From the NCBI GenBank assembly GCA_903933715.1, contig CAIZLD010000010.1, positions 1 through 64,000 of the forward strand: 64,000 nt of DNA. The letters run 5' to 3'. Of this stretch, positions 56,455 to 64,000 are shown in pieces. The notes beneath the pieces were generated by a model. It saw nothing but the letters and a program-made list of their open reading frames with translations, searched no databases and was not told the origin of the DNA. This stretch comes from an uncultured Spartobacteria bacterium (GTDB taxonomy: Bacteria; Verrucomicrobiota; Verrucomicrobiia; Chthoniobacterales; Chthoniobacteraceae). Numbering within the stretch: position 1 is the first letter of the stretch; each line of letters starts with the position of its first letter. A program made the position numbers and the translations under genes.

Positions 56455-57348
56455 TTAAAAGTCGTCGTCGATGGAGACGGAGGGGCGGCGCGGCGGCATG
56501 GGGGCTTCAACGGTTTCAGTGCGCCGACGGGGTTCAATTTTGTAATCGGACCGGGTGGATTCCTGCGGGGTCTCGCGGGTTTCCCCGAATTGGAGCGACA
56601 TGAGGCCGAGGAGCTGAGCGGAGGCGCTTTCCAGGTCGGAAAGGAGACTCTGTACTTTGTTGCGGAAGAGGCCGTAGAACGCCATCGAGATGATGCCGAT
56701 GACGAGGCCGGTCCCGGTGGCAACCAGGGCTTCGGAAACGCCTTGGGCGAGCAGCACCGGGCGGCTGGCCTGGGTGGTGGCGCTGTTGGCCAGCACGCCG
56801 AACGATTGGATGATGCCAAAGACGGTGCCGAGCAGCCCGACCATGGGAGAGAGGACGGCGATGTCGGCCAGATAAGTGATTCGGTTCTGAATGGACGCCG
56901 CCTGGGTGGACCCTTCGGTCTGGGCGATTTCCCGCACGACTTCAAACGGGGCGGACGGGTTTTTGGCGGCAAAATCGAGCATCCGGTGGACGATCCGCGC
57001 GATGGCTTCGCTGTGGCGGTTGGCAATGGCAAGCAGCCCGTTGTAGTCCCGTTTTTTGATCAGGATCTCCGCCGTGTTCATAAATGGGTAGGAGAGGACG
57101 GCTCCCCGGCGCAGGGTGATGGCGTAGGCGAGGATAAGCATGACCATCAGGATCGACATGAGGGCCAGGGGGAGCATGGCCCAGCCGCCGGACTCGAACA
57201 GTTTCCAAAGAGTGACGTTGGAGCTTCCCTTGGCGGCCCCGGCTGCGGCGGTGGCGATGCGGGCGGCGGTATCATCTTGCGCAAGCACGGCGAGGGGGGC
57301 CGTAAATGTCGCAAGGAGCGTGGTGACAAACAAAAGTGTGCGTTTCAT
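56455..57348 (-). CDS. exbB: MotA/TolQ/ExbB family proton-channel protein
   Basis: The 297-residue protein has a cleavable-looking signal (MKRTLLFVTTLLATFTAPLAVLAQ), then membrane segments in the MotA/TolQ/ExbB pattern (LADIAVLSPMVGLLGTVFGIIQSF, ALVATGTGLVIGIISMAFYG). The C-terminal 50 residues are hydrophilic and basic (KIEPRRRTETVEAPMPPRR). ATG 57348 is used; the frame continuing to 58302 reads antisense across uvrC. It heads the operon with exbD and the TPR gene, diverging from uvrC by 66 bases. Confidence 0.9.
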   Translation of the reverse strand: MKRTLLFVTTLLATFTAPLAVLAQDDTAARIATAAAGAAKGSSNVTLWKLFESGGWAMLPLALMSILMVMLILAYAITLRRGAVLSYPFMNTAEILIKKRDYNGLLAIANRHSEAIARIVHRMLDFAAKNPSAPFEVVREIAQTEGSTQAASIQNRITYLADIAVLSPMVGLLGTVFGIIQSFGVLANSATTQASRPVLLAQGVSEALVATGTGLVIGIISMAFYGLFRNKVQSLLSDLESASAQLLGLMSLQFGETRETPQESTRSDYKIEPRRRTETVEAPMPPRRPSVSIDDDF

Positions 57349-57414
57349 GGAATGGGTGTTGTGTATATTAGAACGCGTTGGGATGCTTTCAACTGCCTTT
57401 GCAAACTTATACGT

Positions 57415-59007
57415 ATGACCTCGCCAGTCCCGAAAGACAAGCCAGACCTGCGCAAGAAATTGCACGATCTCCCGCACCAGCCCGGGGTTTACCTGATGCG
57501 GGATCGTCTCAATCGGGTGATTTACGTCGGCAAGGCCCGGGATTTGCGGAAACGGGTGAGCCAGTATTTCATGGAGTCGAAAAAGCGGACGGCGGACCCT
57601 AAGACGCGGGCGTTGCTCGATACGGTCTGGAATTTGGAGTGGCACACGGTTCGGAGCGAGCCGGAGGCGTTGCTGCTGGAAGGGAAGCTCATTAAGGAGT
57701 TCCGGCCCAAATACAATATCGCGTTCCGGGATGATAAGCGGTTTTTGATGGTGAAGGTGGATCTCGCGGAGGAGTGGCCCCGGTTCCGGCTTGCCCGGTT
57801 CAAACGGGAAGATAATGCGCGCTATTTCGGCCCTTATGCCGATGCCGGGGCGTTGCGCCATACGCTTCATTTTATGCGGAAGCGGTTCGGGATCCTGACG
57901 TTCGGGCGGGGCGCGCCGACGGAGCGGGAGCTGAAGTCGTCCACGTTTCAGGTGTTGATCAAAATGAGCGGGCTCAACCCGGAGGGGTACCGGCAGCGGG
58001 TGGAGGAGGCGTGCGAGTTTCTTTCGGGGCAGGCAAAGGAGTTGCTCGCGGAGTTGGACACGGAGATGCGCAAGGCGGCGGAGAAGCTCGATTTTGAGCG
58101 GGCGGCGGAGTTGCGCAATATGCTGGAGGATTTGCGCTCGACGACCGCTCCGACGCGGCGATTTACACGAACGGCCCGGTTTTCGCTCCCGACGACGGTG
58201 GTGCCGGAGGACGATTTGCGGGCGCTGGCGGATGCGCTTCAACTCCATGCGCCGCCCCGGGTGATGGAGTGTTTTGATATCGCCAATATTTCGACGACGC
58301 ACATTGTGGCGTCGATGGTCTGTTTCCGGGACGGGGTGGCCGATGTTTCGAGTTACCGGCGTTACCGGATCAAGACGGTGGCGGGGCAGAATGATTTTGC
58401 AAGCATGGCGGAGGTGGTTCGCCGCCGTTATAGCCGCGTTTTATTGGAGGCGAGGGAGGCGATTGCGCCGGGTGAAGGGGAGCGGGTGGATTGGTCGCCG
58501 GAGTTTTCGCAGGAACCGCCCGCCGAGGCGGTGGGGCGGCTCAATCGAACGGGGTTGAGCCCGGTGCGGTTACCGGATTTGGTGATTGTGGACGGCGGCA
58601 AGGGGCAGCTTTCTTCGGCATGCAAGGAGTTGCAGCGGCTGGGGCTTAATGAATTGCCGATTATCGGTTTGGCCAAGGAGTTTGAAGAGATTTATCGTCC
58701 GGGTCGGCCTTTGCCGCTGGTGTTGCCCCACGATTCCGGGGCGTTGAGGTTGTTGCAGCGGATTCGGGATGAGGCACACCGGTTTGCCAATGGCTACCAT
58801 CAGCTTTTGATGAAGCGCCGGATTGCGGAGAGTTTGCTGGACGATTGCCCCGGGGTGAGCCCAGCCCGCAAGGCGGCGTTGCTCGTTGAGTTTGGGTCGG
58901 TGGCCCGGTTGCGCCGCCTCTCGGCACAGGAGATTGCCACGACGCCGGGGATTGGTCCCAAGCTGGCGCAACAGATTGTCGATTTTCTGCGGCAGCGGCC
59001 CGGTTAA
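57415..59007 (+). CDS. uvrC: Excinuclease ABC subunit C (UvrC), without the cysteine cluster
   Basis: The 530-residue nucleotide-excision repair nuclease has GIY-YIG (PGVYLMRDRLNRVIYVGKA), a UVR motif (LDFERAAELRNMLED), the RNase H-like domain (MECFDIANISTTHIVASMV, LVIVDGGKGQLS) and C-terminal HhH (TTPGIGPKLAQQIVDFL). It is shorter than the usual ~600 residues. In the stretch before the UVR motif (about 155-195) no cysteine quartet is present, only Cys200-type EEACEFL, so the [4Fe-4S] site of typical UvrC appears lost. ATG 57415 is used; a frame extending to 56260 is antisense to exbB/exbD. Confidence 0.92.
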   Translation: MTSPVPKDKPDLRKKLHDLPHQPGVYLMRDRLNRVIYVGKARDLRKRVSQYFMESKKRTADPKTRALLDTVWNLEWHTVRSEPEALLLEGKLIKEFRPKYNIAFRDDKRFLMVKVDLAEEWPRFRLARFKREDNARYFGPYADAGALRHTLHFMRKRFGILTFGRGAPTERELKSSTFQVLIKMSGLNPEGYRQRVEEACEFLSGQAKELLAELDTEMRKAAEKLDFERAAELRNMLEDLRSTTAPTRRFTRTARFSLPTTVVPEDDLRALADALQLHAPPRVMECFDIANISTTHIVASMVCFRDGVADVSSYRRYRIKTVAGQNDFASMAEVVRRRYSRVLLEAREAIAPGEGERVDWSPEFSQEPPAEAVGRLNRTGLSPVRLPDLVIVDGGKGQLSSACKELQRLGLNELPIIGLAKEFEEIYRPGRPLPLVLPHDSGALRLLQRIRDEAHRFANGYHQLLMKRRIAESLLDDCPGVSPARKAALLVEFGSVARLRRLSAQEIATTPGIGPKLAQQIVDFLRQRPG

Positions 59008-59079
59008 ATGGGGTGATTTGACGCGGTGAGTTCTCCCGCTGCTTGCGATTGGCGGGGCCGGTTGCGATTGGTGACGTCA

Positions 59080-59652
59080 ATGGAACCTGATGTGGCCCCT
59101 GAGGGCGTTGATACGGTGCAGGCCGCTCCCATTGCGGGCGCGGAGAACGAATTGGAACGCGAGAAATCGGTGCTCCTGGAACGGATGGATGGCGAGGAGG
59201 CGGTGGGTGAGGAAGCCCCGGAGAATACGGACGATGAGCAGGCCGCACTCGATGAGATGGCTCGCAAGCAGGCGCGGGAGTCGATGGCCCGGGAGTTTCC
59301 CGAGGCGCTGGTACAAGGGTCGGAGTTGTTCGAAGCGTGCCGGGAGGAGTTGGCGTATTTGCGGGAGGCGAATAGCCCGCTCGCGAATGATCCGCAAGCG
59401 GAATACAAAATCGCCCGCCGCATGGCCCGGATGATGGGGGTTCCCCAGCATGCCGCGGCTCCCGCCCCGGCGAAAAATCCGCCCGCGTCCCAGCGTCGCA
59501 GTGTGCGGCCGATGCCGACGGGGGGCGCTCCGGTGGAGTCGCCCTTGACTACGCTGGAACGGCGCGTTTCAGGTGCAAACTCGACTGGCGACATGCTGGA
59601 ACTCATGCGCGAGATCGGCACGCCTTTTGAGGCGCTCTTGAAACGAAACTAA
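59080..59652 (+). CDS. Putative phage scaffold-like protein
   Basis: The 190-residue protein is acidic in its first half (ENELEREKSVLLERMDGEE, EEAPENTDDEQ) and Pro/Arg-rich later, with a helical end (DMLELMREIGTPFEALLKR). These features and its place directly before the major capsid gene suggest a scaffold or capsid-assembly protein. A GTG at 59026 gives 18 more residues; ATG 59080 is the choice here but is uncertain. No direct family match is claimed. Confidence 0.55.
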   Translation: MEPDVAPEGVDTVQAAPIAGAENELEREKSVLLERMDGEEAVGEEAPENTDDEQAALDEMARKQARESMAREFPEALVQGSELFEACREELAYLREANSPLANDPQAEYKIARRMARMMGVPQHAAAPAPAKNPPASQRRSVRPMPTGGAPVESPLTTLERRVSGANSTGDMLELMREIGTPFEALLKRN

Positions 59653-59718
59653 CGCGTCCAACATTTTTTTCAATTCCGGGCGCAACGTCCGGTATTTAAC
59701 AACCAAATAGGAACATAC

Positions 59719-61179
59719 ATGCCTACTAGAAATCAAATCGCGGCGACCGGACTCGAAGCTTACCGGGCTGCTGCTGCAAGCAATGTCGGCCAGCTTTTTT
59801 CCAGGTTTATTGACCTGGCGGTGGAGGAGGAAGATCTCTTTGCCGTGTTGGAGGGGGATGAAAATTCGGATCGCCCGATCTGGATCAAGACCGATCTCTC
59901 CAAGGGCGGCGGGGACAAGGTGTTTTTTAATACGATCGCTTCGCTGGGTGGCGACGGGGTGCACGGAGACGAGGTGCTGGAGGGTAATGAGGAGGCGCTC
60001 ACGATCGGGAGCTATGCCTGCCAGGTTGACTTCATCCGGCACGCGGTGGGGCTGACGAAGAAGGATATTGAGTTCCTGGCCGCGGGCCGGAGCATCGAGG
60101 CCGCTGCCGCGCCGCTCGTGGCGAAGTGGCTGGGCCGCAAACGCCAGCGCGATATGCTCATGAAGTTCATCACTTCGGGCGTGGGGCTCAATACGATTCG
60201 CCCCAATAATAAGGCGACTCGCGATGATTTGACGGCGGATGATGCGCTTTCGACGGGGATCATTGCGCAGTCCAATGCGATCGCGACTTCGATCGGGGCG
60301 CGCCCGGTCAATATCATGGCGACCGGTTATTCGAAGGTGTTCGAGTATCTGTTCCTCGCGACCGAGGACGCGCTCACTCCGCTGGCCAATAGTTCGAGCT
60401 GGCTCCAGGCCCAGCAGGCTGCCGGGACTCGGGGGGATGAGAATGTGCTGTTCCGTGGCGGCTATACCCGCTGGAACGGTTCGACGATTTTGCATCACAA
60501 GGTGGTCGATGCCGATACTCCCGGGCCAATCGGTAGCCCGCTTCTACCCAAGGCGCTCCTAGGCGATGCGGTGGCTGCCGGGACTGCGGCTTTTGCGGTG
60601 ACTGGCGGCGGCCGGGCCGGGTCCGGGACGGCCAACAAGTATTTCGAGTGTTTCAGCGGCGCGCCTTATCGGTATTTGGAGACCGATAGCGTGACGAGTA
60701 CGGACGAGGATACTTATTACTTTGTGGTAGTTAATGTGAGCGGCGCGGACAAGGGCAAGTGGGGCTTCTATAGCTATACCGGCTCTGCCAATGACGGGAA
60801 TAAGATCACGGTTTCGGCACGTCTCGGCGCGGCGGCCAGCGGCGCTCGCGTGACGACTTTGGGCGGGGTGACTTGGAATGCCGCGAAGAATACCGATGTG
60901 CATCCGACCGGTTCGGTGGTTCTCCAGGCGAACAAGAACGGGGTGCCGATCGGCTACAGCGTGTGCATGGGTGCGGGCGCCGGGTTGCGAGCTTACGGTT
61001 CGCTGCGCCATGAGCTGGTCCAGAATACTTCGGATTATGGGCACCGGATGGGCTGGGCTTACCAGTCGATTTACGGTCAGCAGGTCCGTCGCGATTCCGG
61101 GATCACGGGCAGCAATCAGCCTCGCGGCTATGTGTTGGTTGAACACGCCACCACCGTGGCCAACGCCCCCATGAACTAG
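59719..61179 (+). CDS. Phage major capsid protein, N4 gp56 family
   Basis: The 486-residue protein reads like the N4 gp56-type capsid family: FFNTIASLGGDGVHGDEVLEG followed by YACQVDFIRHAVGL, and a VNIMATGYSKVFEYL core. The C-terminal half has glycine- and serine-rich stretches. It would form the shell of a tailed-phage head. It is 66 bases after the scaffold-like gene and preceded by ACCAAATAGGAAC. The next genes are small and tail- or head-completion-like. Confidence 0.75.
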   Translation: MPTRNQIAATGLEAYRAAAASNVGQLFSRFIDLAVEEEDLFAVLEGDENSDRPIWIKTDLSKGGGDKVFFNTIASLGGDGVHGDEVLEGNEEALTIGSYACQVDFIRHAVGLTKKDIEFLAAGRSIEAAAAPLVAKWLGRKRQRDMLMKFITSGVGLNTIRPNNKATRDDLTADDALSTGIIAQSNAIATSIGARPVNIMATGYSKVFEYLFLATEDALTPLANSSSWLQAQQAAGTRGDENVLFRGGYTRWNGSTILHHKVVDADTPGPIGSPLLPKALLGDAVAAGTAAFAVTGGGRAGSGTANKYFECFSGAPYRYLETDSVTSTDEDTYYFVVVNVSGADKGKWGFYSYTGSANDGNKITVSARLGAAASGARVTTLGGVTWNAAKNTDVHPTGSVVLQANKNGVPIGYSVCMGAGAGLRAYGSLRHELVQNTSDYGHRMGWAYQSIYGQQVRRDSGITGSNQPRGYVLVEHATTVANAPMN

Positions 61180-61250
61180 CCGGCCTGAGGCCGGTTGCGA
61201 TTCGCGCTACCGCGCCAGCCTGAGGCTGGTTGCAGTTCGCGCTACCGCGC
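61178..61250. repeat. Two-unit tandem repeat after the capsid gene
   Basis: A unit of about 35 bases with a CCTGAGGC core and GTTCGCGCTACCGCGC end occurs twice (61178-61215 and 61216-61250). The first unit starts with CCGGCCTGAGGCCGG, a strong hairpin that could terminate the capsid transcript. The rest of the 256-base gap to 61435 includes GTGTCC/GGACAC with a following AATTTTT near 61408-61430. Confidence 0.65.
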
Positions 61251-61435
61251 GTTGCAGCTTGCTTCGCGACGCTGCGCAGGTGGTGGGCTTTGGGTGAGGA
61301 TTGACGTTTCCTGCACGGATTGGCGGGAAATGTTGTGAGGTGAAGTGGGCCATAGATACGGGGCGGGGAAGGGATCTCCCCGCTCCGTAACGGCCCGGTG
61401 TCCCCCCGGACACAATTTTTCAGCTATTTTTTTCT

Positions 61436-61762
61436 ATGTTTTTCTGTCTCGAGATTTTGGGCGAAAGCGCCTTTCACAAGTATCTCATCCAATCCGGTTG
61501 GAGCGGCCGTGCTTACGCTTTCCGCTACAATCGGCACACCCATTCGCATCTGCGCGCTTATCGTTCGATGGACGATTATTACGCGGAGCGCGTGGATGTT
61601 CACAAGGCGGCCAATGTCTGGCCGCTGCTGGGTAATTTGCTCCCGGAGGATCAAATCGAACCTCACGTTTTCGCCGATTCGCTTGGAAAAAAGGCGGAGC
61701 CGCAGGAACCAGGGGATGCGCCGGTGAAACGCCGGGGACGGGCTCCCGAATCGGAACTTTAA
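61436..61762 (+). CDS. Hypothetical protein of the phage-like module
   Basis: The 108-residue protein (MFFCLEILGESAFHKYLIQSG) has aromatic-rich central text (SGRAYAFRYNRHTHSHLRAYRS) and an Ala/Pro/Arg tail. I recognise no domain. It ends 14 bases before the next gene, which supports it as real. Its start codon lacks a ribosome site and could be later. It may be a head-tail connector or a small virion protein. Confidence 0.45.
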   Translation: MFFCLEILGESAFHKYLIQSGWSGRAYAFRYNRHTHSHLRAYRSMDDYYAERVDVHKAANVWPLLGNLLPEDQIEPHVFADSLGKKAEPQEPGDAPVKRRGRAPESEL

Positions 61763-61776
61763 TCATTTTTTATTTT

Positions 61777-62235
61777 ATGGCTTTAACGGTTCATCAATTG
61801 GCTTTGCGCCTGGCCAAGCATATCGGCGTGACGGCGTTCGACCCGGGCGATGTCTCCAATCTCAGTCCGCTGGTTCAGGCAGGAATGAGGGACGGGGATG
61901 CGGCGGATCTTGTGGCGGCGATCAATGGGGCGTTGCAGGAGATTTGGGAATTGGCTCCGCGCACGGTGCGCGCAGGATGCCCGGAGGGTTGCCCGGTGGT
62001 CAGTGTCGCCGACCTCGGCGCGGTGGATGATCCCGGGGTGTCGCTGGCGCTTGCGGGGGATTGGGTGGAATCGGTGCTGCTGCCGCTGGCGCTCCAAAGG
62101 CTTTCGGCGCACCCGAATTTTCAACCCGAATCGGCGAAGCCTGAGCTGGCGCGGGAAGCGGCGATGGCCCGGCGCATTTTGCAGGGGCTTGCCGGGCAAC
62201 GACCGGCAGGGACGCTGGTCACGGCTTTCCGGTAA
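61777..62235 (+). CDS. Hypothetical protein, possible head-tail adaptor
   Basis: The 152-residue protein is helical and contains LVAAINGALQEIWELAPRTVRAG, a pattern like small phage head-completion or adaptor proteins. The segment CPEGCPVV carries two Cys. It is 23 bases upstream of the next gene. Assignment to a virion role rests on the neighbouring capsid gene. Confidence 0.5.
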   Translation: MALTVHQLALRLAKHIGVTAFDPGDVSNLSPLVQAGMRDGDAADLVAAINGALQEIWELAPRTVRAGCPEGCPVVSVADLGAVDDPGVSLALAGDWVESVLLPLALQRLSAHPNFQPESAKPELAREAAMARRILQGLAGQRPAGTLVTAFR

Positions 62236-62258
62236 TTTTTTTCAATTTCTCTTTAACA

Positions 62259-63257
62259 ATGGCTTCACAATTACCACCGTTTCGTTTTCCGACGCAGGAT
62301 TCCTGCGATTTTGAATTGATTGAGGAGGTGCCCGTTCGCGCCGGTGTGGCGGTGAACGGCTTTTCCGAATTGGAGGCGGCCTATGGTTCGCCTCATCCCA
62401 AGTCTCCCCAGCACCGGTTGGTTTGGCAGGAACCGGTGAAAGGGAGCGGCGGGGCTCTGACGATGCGCCGGATTTATCGCAGACTCCCCGGGAGCGCACT
62501 TGCCGGTGAGATGGTCCGCGCGGCGACCTGGGGCGCGGCGGCAACGACGACCGTGCAGGAGGTGCCGACCGGGACTCCTGCCGATAGCGGCATGAATGTG
62601 ATTGAGAGTGTGGTGGACCCGACGGATGCGCAAACGGCCCGCAAGCGGACGGTCTCGGTGGAATGGCCGGTGCTGACGAGCCGCTCGGTGGAGGCGGAGA
62701 CCGGGACGCCGGTGACGGAGACGCGCCAGATGGTGGCGGCCGATGCCGTTTTGCCTGCCAATTCGCCGCTGGTGATCGACCGCAAGATCAACGCGGTCAA
62801 TAAATGGCGCAGTATTCAGATTGTGACGAGCCTGGATGCGCTCCCTGCGGCTTACACGGAACAGAAAAAGATGAGTTTCCGGTTTCCGGGGCTGTTTTAC
62901 GGGTTTGAAGCGACGGCTGGCGGCAGTATTTCGAAGCGGGCTGCTTTTTCAAGGACGGTAACGGCCCGGGTGGAGGTCAGTTTTGGTTATCTGGAGGTGG
63001 TCCCGGAGTTGTTGGAGATTGTGCCGGTTTCGTGGAATTATCCGCTCAATCTGGATGGGAGCGACGAGTTGACCAATGGGGAGTCGTTTACTTACGAGGC
63101 GAGTTCGACGCTGGTTTCGGTGACGTTGCCGCAAAGCAGCCCGAGCCGGTCGGAATATGAGGCTTTGATCGGTTCTTACGCGACGGTGAATGGGAGTTCG
63201 GAGCGGTGGAAGGGCGGGGTTTGGCGCACGGAGCTTTGGAAGGTTAAACTGCTGTAG
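62259..63257 (+). CDS. Hypothetical phage structural protein
   Basis: The 332-residue protein is beta-rich with many Thr/Val/Ser residues (VEVSFGYLEVVPELLEIVPVS, ATWGAAATTTVQEVPTG) and no membrane segment. Its size and composition suit a tail or structural protein of a phage particle. It ends 122 bases before rplU, the last gene of the module. I do not recognise a family. Confidence 0.5.
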   Translation: MASQLPPFRFPTQDSCDFELIEEVPVRAGVAVNGFSELEAAYGSPHPKSPQHRLVWQEPVKGSGGALTMRRIYRRLPGSALAGEMVRAATWGAAATTTVQEVPTGTPADSGMNVIESVVDPTDAQTARKRTVSVEWPVLTSRSVEAETGTPVTETRQMVAADAVLPANSPLVIDRKINAVNKWRSIQIVTSLDALPAAYTEQKKMSFRFPGLFYGFEATAGGSISKRAAFSRTVTARVEVSFGYLEVVPELLEIVPVSWNYPLNLDGSDELTNGESFTYEASSTLVSVTLPQSSPSRSEYEALIGSYATVNGSSERWKGGVWRTELWKVKLL

Positions 63258-63379
63258 ATTACCGGTTTTAAGCGAAAAATCAGACTTTGCTCAGAGAAAA
63301 AGATCAACTTTTGTGAGAAAGCCCTTGTCAAAGGGGGGAAGCCGTGGCAGCTTTCACGCCTTTCTTTTCGAGACGAATT

Positions 63380-63694
63380 ATGGCTTACGCAATTATCAAA
63401 ACCGGCGGCAAACAGTATAAGGTCGCCACGGGCGACGTGATTGAAGTTGAAAAACTCGAGGTCCAGCCGGGCTCCGAGACCAGCTTCACCGACGTTCTTT
63501 TCTACGCCAATGGCGAGGAGATCAAATCCGACGCGGCGGCCCTCAAAGGGGCGGCTGTTTCCGCGGAAGTGATCGCCCAGACTAAAGGTGACAAGGTGAT
63601 CGCCTTCAAATACCGCCGTCGCAAGGGCTACCATCGCACGGTTGGCCATCGTCAAAAACTGACGAAGGTCAAAATCACCGCAATCAACGCTTAA
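63380..63694 (+). CDS. rplU: Ribosomal protein bL21
   Basis: The 104-residue 50S subunit protein opens with MAYAIIKTGGKQYKVATGD and ends with RKGYHRTVGHRQKLTKVKI, both diagnostic of L21. ATG 63380 is the conserved start; the longer frame from 63344 is not. It precedes rpmA by 15 bases, the standard gene order. Confidence 0.96.
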   Translation: MAYAIIKTGGKQYKVATGDVIEVEKLEVQPGSETSFTDVLFYANGEEIKSDAAALKGAAVSAEVIAQTKGDKVIAFKYRRRKGYHRTVGHRQKLTKVKITAINA

Positions 63695-63709
63695 TTTTTT
63701 CTACTTCAT

Positions 63710-63967
63710 ATGGCTCACAAGAAAGGTCAAGGCAGTGTAAAGAACGGGCGCGATAGCGTTAGCAAACGCTTGGGCGTCAAGAAATTCGGCAGCCAGGAAG
63801 TGCTCGCTGGTAACATCATCGTCCGCCAGCGTGGAACCAAGTTCCGGCCCGGCAGTGGCGTCGGCATTGGCCGCGATTACACGATTTTCGCGCTGATCGC
63901 CGGTCGCGTTCGCTTCGACCGCGAAGGTCGCCGCGTCAACGTGGACCCGGTTGCCGCGGTTGCTTAA
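63710..63967 (+). CDS. rpmA: Ribosomal protein bL27
   Basis: The 85-residue protein starts [20 protein letters not shown] and has [21 protein letters not shown], the L27 signature near the peptidyl transferase centre. The following gene in most genomes is obg, but the window ends 33 bases after the stop. Confidence 0.96.
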   Translation: MAHKKGQGSVKNGRDSVSKRLGVKKFGSQEVLAGNIIVRQRGTKFRPGSGVGIGRDYTIFALIAGRVRFDREGRRVNVDPVAAVA

Positions 63968-64000
63968 TTCGCTCCGTTAAATAACTCATTTGAAGCGCTC

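Noticed and set aside
56455-58302. A 615-residue frame extending exbB into uvrC
   Set aside because: The upstream part is antisense to uvrC. The signal-peptide-like start at 57348 is the natural start.
56260-59007. A 915-residue frame that would extend uvrC far upstream
   Set aside because: The added part is antisense to exbB and exbD and lacks UvrC motifs. UvrC homology starts at 57415.
61345-61635. Alternative frame overlapping the small phage-like gene
   Set aside because: Its product is rich in Arg, Pro and Ser and does not fit the spacing to the next gene as well as the frame at 61436-61762.

Overview
The window is about 60% GC, gene-dense, and comes from a Gram-negative bacterium with an outer membrane (RND pumps, an ExbB/ExbD pair, a lipoprotein adaptor). 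The exosortase locus, the abundance of short dispersed palindromic repeats and the mix of gene families suggest the PVC group, most likely Verrucomicrobiota. That is an inference; no rRNA is present.

Layout. 0.1-6 kb: a dispersed repeat, SufE-like, TatD, a UbiD-family decarboxylase, tRNA-Val(CAC), an Nramp metal transporter and a tandem universal stress protein. 6.4-12 kb (minus strand): hisC followed by an RND adaptor and RND pump. 12-23 kb (plus strand): a complete Wsp-type chemosensory operon (MCP, CheW, CheR-TPR, CheW, CheA-REC, CheB), then two proteins with WspR-like receivers but no GGDEF output, then a secreted PstS-like protein. 23.5-29.4 kb: serA, a small zinc-ribbon membrane protein, an MgtA-type Mg2+ ATPase and a PTS EIIA-like protein. 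29.7-36 kb: ribBA-ribH-nusB-ftsY, a locally duplicated ftsY tail, then the tightly coupled hisI-trpE-trpG. 36-41 kb: ferritin, an orphan protein, galE, a secreted FG-GAP protein and an acetate-transporter-family protein. 41.3-50.1 kb: an extracellular polysaccharide/exosortase-type region with an exosortase-EpsI fusion, an epimerase, a Gfo/Idh oxidoreductase and five glycosyltransferases of several folds. 50.3-59 kb: an orphan RND adaptor with a MarR regulator, rlmN, a TPR/ExbD/ExbB operon and a uvrC that lacks the usual cysteine cluster. 59-63.3 kb: an isolated phage-like head module with an N4 gp56-type capsid protein, sitting directly between uvrC and rplU-rpmA.

Intergenic space is rich in repeats of at least five families. 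One is a 193-bp MITE-like element at 23200-23392 with 16-bp terminal inverted repeats and a TA duplication. It sits inside a second repeat family, whose uninterrupted copy at 94-209 preserves the empty target site. The most interesting biology is the Wsp operon whose diguanylate-cyclase output is replaced by a CxxC/CxxC protein and a hybrid histidine kinase, and the stand-alone capsid module.
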